From Mesostigma viride (Eukaryota > Streptophyta > Mesostigmatophyceae > Mesostigmatales > Mesostigmataceae), in the NCBI GenBank assembly GCA_009746045.1, contig RPFO01000041.1:5448920-5512919 (forward strand): a stretch of 64,000 nt of DNA, given 5' to 3'. Shown piece by piece: positions 59,536-64,000 of the stretch (positions within the stretch are counted from its first letter, which is position 1; every line of letters begins with the position of its first letter). The notes beneath the pieces were generated by a model. It was not told where the DNA came from. It worked only from the letters and a program-made list of their open reading frames with translations, and searched no databases. A program made the position numbers and the translations under genes.

Positions 59536-60691
59536 TAACATAATCCACTACAATAATAAACAGGTACGGCGACAGGACGCAACCCTGCCAGACGCCGGTC
59601 TGCAGTGGGCATGGCGGGGTAATGCCGTGTTGAGTGCGCACCAAAGTGGTCGACCCCTCATACAGCGTGCGGATGACGGTAATCAGGGGAGTGGGGACGC
59701 GAGCGCGAGCAAGTACAGCCCATAGAGCGTCCCAGAGGACACAATCAAAAGCCTTGATGAAGTCGACGAAGATCAGGATGGCGGGAAACTCACCAGGTTG
59801 CAGGAGAGCGATTTCCTCGAAGAGGCGACGCGCAACGAAGATGGCCATGACGGTGTTGCGCCCAGGACGGAAGCCGATTTGACTTTCCCCAAGGTGACAG
59901 TCGAGAGCAGAACGAAGGCGGTTGAGGATCATGCGCATGAACAACTTAAGTGCGGCGCTCTGGATGCAGACTCCTCTGTAGTTGGCGGGGTCGTCGGGGG
60001 AACCTTTGTTTTTGTACAGCATAATACGGTAGCTGTGCTGCCACTCAGGAATCGGCGGCGCGTCGGCAAGCAGGATCCGGTTGCAGACGTCAAGCAGGAA
60101 CCCCGTGAGCGCCGTCAGCTTAATCACCGGGGCTGGGAGCTGGTCAGGTCCAACGGCGGCATAGATAGAAGCGGAGTTGCTTGGCGGCGGTGCTCAGCTC
60201 GAGCTCGGTGAACGGCGGGAGCTTGTTGGGGTCGGCCAGGGGTTCCGTCAGGGCTGGGTACGTGTAGTCCTGCTCAGCGGCGGGCGGCGTGGGCGGCGCA
60301 GGGACGTCCGCCGGTGCTACTGCCAGGCGTGCGGCCGCCAGAGGGCCAAGCGGCGGAGGCGGCGGGGGGGCGCCGAGCAGCCGGGACTGGGAGGAATACC
60401 ACTGGTCGAGCTGCTGCTGCGGTGAGCCAGAGAGCGTCCGCGGCGCCAGCTGCGCGCCGCCGGCGGGCCGTTGGGCGTGACGCAGGCGGGTCCAGGCGTA
60501 CTTGCCGTGCTGGTCCTTGAGGTGGGCGAAGTACTCGCGGACATGAAGGTCCTCCTGCTCCTTGGTCGCCTGCCGGATGGCCGAGTGGTAATCGGCTTTG
60601 AGGCGGGCGTAGCGGGCGGGGTCGCTGTTGTCGCGCAGGGCTTGCCGGGCCTGGATGACGGCGGGGAGCCGGTGCAGGCTGGTGAAGCGGG
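59536..60691 (-). pseudogene. LINE copy B ORF2, RT N-terminal part
   Basis: Frames on the minus strand: 60691-60144 with RLPAVIQARQALRDNSDPAR, REYFAHLKDQHGKYAWTRLR and a Pro/Ala linker; then 60127 onward with the RT (ALTGFLLDVCNRILLADAPP, GFRPGRNTVMAIFVARR, FVDFIKAFDCVLW, GVWQGCVLSPYLF, ending VVDYV at the junction). A 4-base insertion near 60167 separates the frames. The endonuclease and ORF1 are lacking by 5' truncation. Confidence 0.85.
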
Positions 60692-60702
60692 GCGAGCCCC
60701 AT

Positions 60703-60775
60703 AAACGGGGCCATAGTGAGCTTGGAGGGTCAAAACGTTGAAAATAGGTGTTGTATAAGTTATACAGCATCAAAC
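60703..60775. other. Short flank between LINE copies B and C
   Basis: Host or older sequence; no gene seen. Confidence 0.5.
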
Positions 60776-60814
60776 ATGCATCAAACATCATGACTGGATG
60801 ACCTAATATGACTG

Positions 60815-62327
60815 AATCACCTTCTCAACCGCCTTCGTTCTGCTCTCGACTGTCACCTTGGGGAAAGTCAAATGGGCTTCCGTCCTAGGCGCAACACCGT
60901 CATGGCCATCTTCGTCGCGCGTCGCCTCTTCGAGGAAATCGCTCTCCTGCAACCTGGTGAGTTTCCCGCAATCCTGATCTTCGTCGACTTCATCAAGGCT
61001 TTTGATTCTGTCCTCTGGGACGCTCTATGGGCTGTACTTGCTCGCGCTCGCGTCCCCACTCCCCTGATTACCGTCATCCGCACGCTGTATGAGGGGTCGA
61101 CCACTTCGGTGCGCACTCACCACGGCATTACCCCGCCATGCCCACTGCAGACCGGCGTCTGGCAGGGTTGCGTCCTGTCGCCGTACCTGTTTATTATTGT
61201 AGTGGATTATGTTATGCGCCAGGCACGTGCTCGCTTTGCTAGCATTGCAGGCCGTGCCCGGGCTGGCCTAGCGATCACGAACGAGCTTGGGGAAGGGGGG
61301 CCGACTAACAAGCAGAATTTACTAGCTGACCTCATTTATGCCGACGACATCACGCTCATCGAGAAGCCGGAGTCTGCCCAACTTTGGCTGGACTGCCTGG
61401 CGCTCGAGGCTCGGGCGGTTGGTCTAGAAATCAGCCCCAAAACGGAGGCCCTGGCCCTCGGCATGGCAGGGCCCCCACCCACACTCCGCCTCTTAGACGA
61501 TGCCGAGGTCAACTACCCTCCTTCAGGCCGCTTCAAGCTGCTCGGCAGTTGGCTTCCCGACTGCGAGGACGACATGACGACACGGATCGGCATGGCGTGG
61601 GCGCACCTCCATGACCACCGCCGCTGGTGGAGCAACCCCGCCCTACCCCGGATCGTCAAGCGTGACCTCTTCAAGGTCGTCATTCTGACGATCCTGACCT
61701 ACGGCGCCGAGACGTGGACACTGATGCAGGAGCTGGAGCAACGACTCGACGGCGCCGTCACCAAGATGCTGCGCAAGGCCCTTAACATCCCCTTTGGTTT
61801 GCACATTAGTAATGAGGATTTGTACGCTGATTTGCCCTATGTTTCCCACATTATTAGGCACAGGCGCCTGGGCCTAGCCGGGCACCTGGCCCGCACAGAT
61901 CAGGTAGATACATCAGATAGACTAGCTGGCACCAAGCCCGCCCAGCCTGGGCGCTATGTCCTCACCTGGCGTGCCCCGGCCGCGCGCGGCAGGGCCGCCA
62001 CCCGTGGACTTTTCGTGATAGACTCGGCATGGACATGTGCTACACTAGACGTGACGGGCTCACCCCCGGGCAGCCTCCTGGTTTGTCTGTAATATGGAGG
62101 CAGATGGTGCGCAAGGATAGATGGCAAGTAGTGATGAAGGAGACCACCCCCAAGCCTGTGGGGGCTCCGCGTGTGACCAAGTATGGCATTCATAGCGATT
62201 CGGGCCGCGGTGCCCACACCCCTGTAACTAGGACCTAGATAGCTTATACCATCCATTCCATCCCATGTTCCCCTCCCACTGAGGACTTATGCTCACGTGA
62301 CGCAGTCACGTGTCTATTAATTAATTA
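60815..62327 (+). mobile_element. LINE copy C, 5'-truncated
   Basis: It shares the LINE 3' half and ends with the CACGTGAC-GCA-GTCACGTG hairpin (62294-62312) and TTAA tail. It is flanked by a 39-bp perfect duplication (60776-60814, 62328-62366; starts ATGCATCAAACATCATGACT). The first ~9 bases (AATCACCTT) do not match LINE and may be filler added at the 5' junction. Confidence 0.93.
60872..62092 (+). pseudogene. LINE copy C ORF2, RT C-terminal half (longest intact frame of the family)
   Basis: 406 codons: MGFRPRRNTVMAIFVARRLF, FVDFIKAFDSVLW (catalytic Asp), GVWQGCVLSPYLFIIVVDYV, LIYADDITLIEKP (YADD), LDCLALEARAVGLEISP, DLFKVVILTILTYGAETWTL and GLAGHLARTDQVD. A shift near 61985 moves the last ~70 codons to a frame ending at 62238 (RQMVRKDRWQVVMKETTPKP). 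It shows the uninterrupted VVDYV-MRQARARF junction that the giant element splits in copy B. Because the N-terminal RT and endonuclease are missing it cannot act on its own. Confidence 0.85.
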
Positions 62328-62366
62328 ATGCATCAAACATCATGACTGGATGACCTAATATGACTG

Positions 62367-62448
62367 TCAAGTCAGGCAGCCATAGCCAAAGCATCATCCA
62401 CTCTCACAACGTGTTGAGCACATGCCTCGTGGGAACGGAAGTGCTGGG
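62367..62448. other. Short unannotated stretch
   Basis: No gene or repeat recognised between the LINE copy C duplication and the segmental duplicate. Confidence 0.4.
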
Positions 62449-63554
62449 TTTTCATTGCATAACGCGTGCAATACTGAAAGAAAGAGGCACGTGTAATGCA
62501 AGGCTTGGATAGGTTGAGTGATCCATGAGCTTACATGCAGGCAAAGATGACGCTGGAATGCACTAGTAAATGGTGGCAAGATGCTAACAACACATGATTA
62601 TACACCATGATTATGGGCACCTAGCTGATCTTCTTGCACAATCAACGCAGTATAAACCATCAACATCCAATCCTCACGATATATGCACGGCTTGACGACG
62701 TATACAGCACCTAAATACTGCACAACTGCAACCTGCTATGGCTGACATGCAAGCAACGTCGAGTAGGATGGCGGTCTTAGAGAGGCTGGGCAGAGGTCGG
62801 TAGAAATAAGTGGAAAACTGGCAGAAACAAGGTAGAAACACGATATACTTACGCCTGCAAGCACTATTGAGCCGGTGGCAGAGGCCATTTCCAGGAAAAT
62901 ACAGCATACCGTAGCAATAGCCACGGTCACACCTTACGCTATTTGCAGGCACCATCATGCCCGGAGCTACCCAATAAAAGTCTGCACAAATCTCGGTTTA
63001 GCCGAGAGTCCGGGCGTTCGGAATGAATAAACATGTCGAAACACCATGGAAACACCATGGAAATACCAAGCATGGTGCCGCAGCAGACCCGAGTCTTGAT
63101 GTAATAATATGTATGCCGGTTTCCAGGGTTTCCGCATGAAAGTTGGGTGAGAAACTGGAAAAAACAACGTTTCCTTTGCCCCAGTACCTCAACAAACTCG
63201 TAGAAACCTAATTATCAACCTTTGAACGCATCATCATGGTCGTGCCACCCAACAGCCACTGAAATTCGCGCGAAAACTGGCCAGATCTACCTGCCGCCAT
63301 CGCCATCGTCTTCACCTTCGTCCCGCGAAAATGCCTGATTTCAGTGGTACATATTTGTTTGCAGCTGTCACAAAAAAATACAAAAAATACCAGGATTTTT
63401 TCTTGAATTCTATGAGATGTTTCTGACCTATGTTGAAAGTTTCAGACCAAAAATCGCATGTTTAATAGGTTTGCCACGTGTCAGATTACAACGCGATACA
63501 TCGCGTTCTAACCCTACAACGCGATGTATCGCGTTGTAAAAAAACACGGGTTAA
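62449..63554 (+). repeat. Segmental duplicate, right copy (empty site for HAL1-like element)
   Basis: It matches 22889-26022 without the 23411-25398 insertion; the junction reads ATCATGCCCGGAGCTACCC at about 62955. It ends with the 54-bp hairpin 63486-63539. No gene is supportable. Confidence 0.9.
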
Positions 63555-63555
63555 C

Positions 63556-64000
63556 TTTCTGGCCTGCGCTGGTTGTCTCCTTGATATATAATTGGCCGGC
63601 AACTGTTTGCGACAAATGCCTGCATTGACTTTTATTGAAACAAGATATGGCCAAAGGACACAACAAATAAATACGCCGTAAACTACTCTCCCAGATCGGT
63701 TGAGCATGCGCAGATGAGACTCGCCGTGTCCATTGCGAGAAATGACTGCTGCGTTCACCGTGCCAGTTGTGCACATGTTCGTGCACACATGAAACTTTTT
63801 AGTTCAAGTAACCAGTACATTGCAAATATAGCATATCCACCTTTACAGACTAAACTTATAGCACCCCTGAACTAGGTTGTTGCCTCAATCATTGAAGGCC
63901 TGCCAGCATTGACCCTGCCTTGGTTGTGTCCAGTAAAATGCAGAGCCAAAGACCGGCGTCAAACCAACGCTCAGGCTCCCACTCTGGCGTGGTTTGGCCA
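63556..64000. other. Right-edge non-coding sequence
   Basis: The first 32 bp (TTTCTGGCCTGCGCTGGTTG...) repeat a stretch inside the CACTA-like element (41041-41072). The rest shows no gene or element that I can support. Confidence 0.5.

Overview
The window is eukaryotic nuclear DNA made almost entirely of mobile elements nested inside one another. There is no bacterial gene organisation, rRNA gene or complete tRNA gene. The element mix (Ty1/Copia-like LTR retrotransposons, an APE-type LINE, hAT, CACTA-like and TTAA-type DNA transposons, a large (CAG)n coding repeat, GTGAGT/CAG splice signals) suits a repeat-rich algal or protist genome. A green alga is my guess, but nothing here proves the lineage.

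Left part (1-26 kb). A plus-strand Copia-like retrotransposon (copy 1) runs from beyond the left edge to a 3' LTR ending at 14235. It is cut by a TIR element in gag, a 2.96-kb hAT between integrase and protease, and a 4.26-kb TTAA element in the 3' UTR. Several of these carry further ~1.7-kb elements. After it come a CACTA-like fragment (14.5-17.3 kb), a long minus-strand LINE (copy A, 17.6-22.9 kb) with ORF1 and an endonuclease/RT ORF2, and a segment duplicated at 62.4-63.6 kb. In its left copy that segment contains an ORF1-only 'half-LINE' (23.4-25.4 kb) with a target-site duplication and an A/T-rich tail.

Central part (26.5-60.7 kb). This is a deep nest. LINE copy B (minus strand) is split inside its RT by a 31.9-kb element (27590-59535) with matching terminal inverted repeats and a TAA duplication. 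That element carries a minus-strand transposase-like gene whose middle is replaced by a GC-rich minisatellite, satellite arrays, and a plus-strand gene (zinc-binding N-terminal part at 35.3 kb, polyglutamine part at 54-56 kb). The latter is split by an 18.1-kb LTR retrotransposon (copy 2, minus strand, 36035-54117). Copy 2 in turn holds a CACTA-like element, an unclassified 3.4-kb block, a 338-bp insertion and a hAT. Duplicated target sites, and for several insertions an empty site elsewhere in the window, support the boundaries.

Right part (60.8-64 kb). A 5'-truncated LINE (copy C, plus strand) has an intact C-terminal half and a 39-bp target duplication. It is followed by the second copy of the duplicated segment, without the half-LINE.

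The most notable biology: both Copia-like copies have the order gag - integrase - protease - RT - RNase H, unlike the Copia (gag-PR-INT-RT-RH) or Gypsy (gag-PR-RT-RH-INT) orders, and share conserved 3'-UTR structures. Other highlights are the giant TIR element, the ORF1-only retroelement, and a paired hairpin with compensatory changes. Nearly every element ORF has frameshifts, from genuine decay, indel errors in the assembly, or both.
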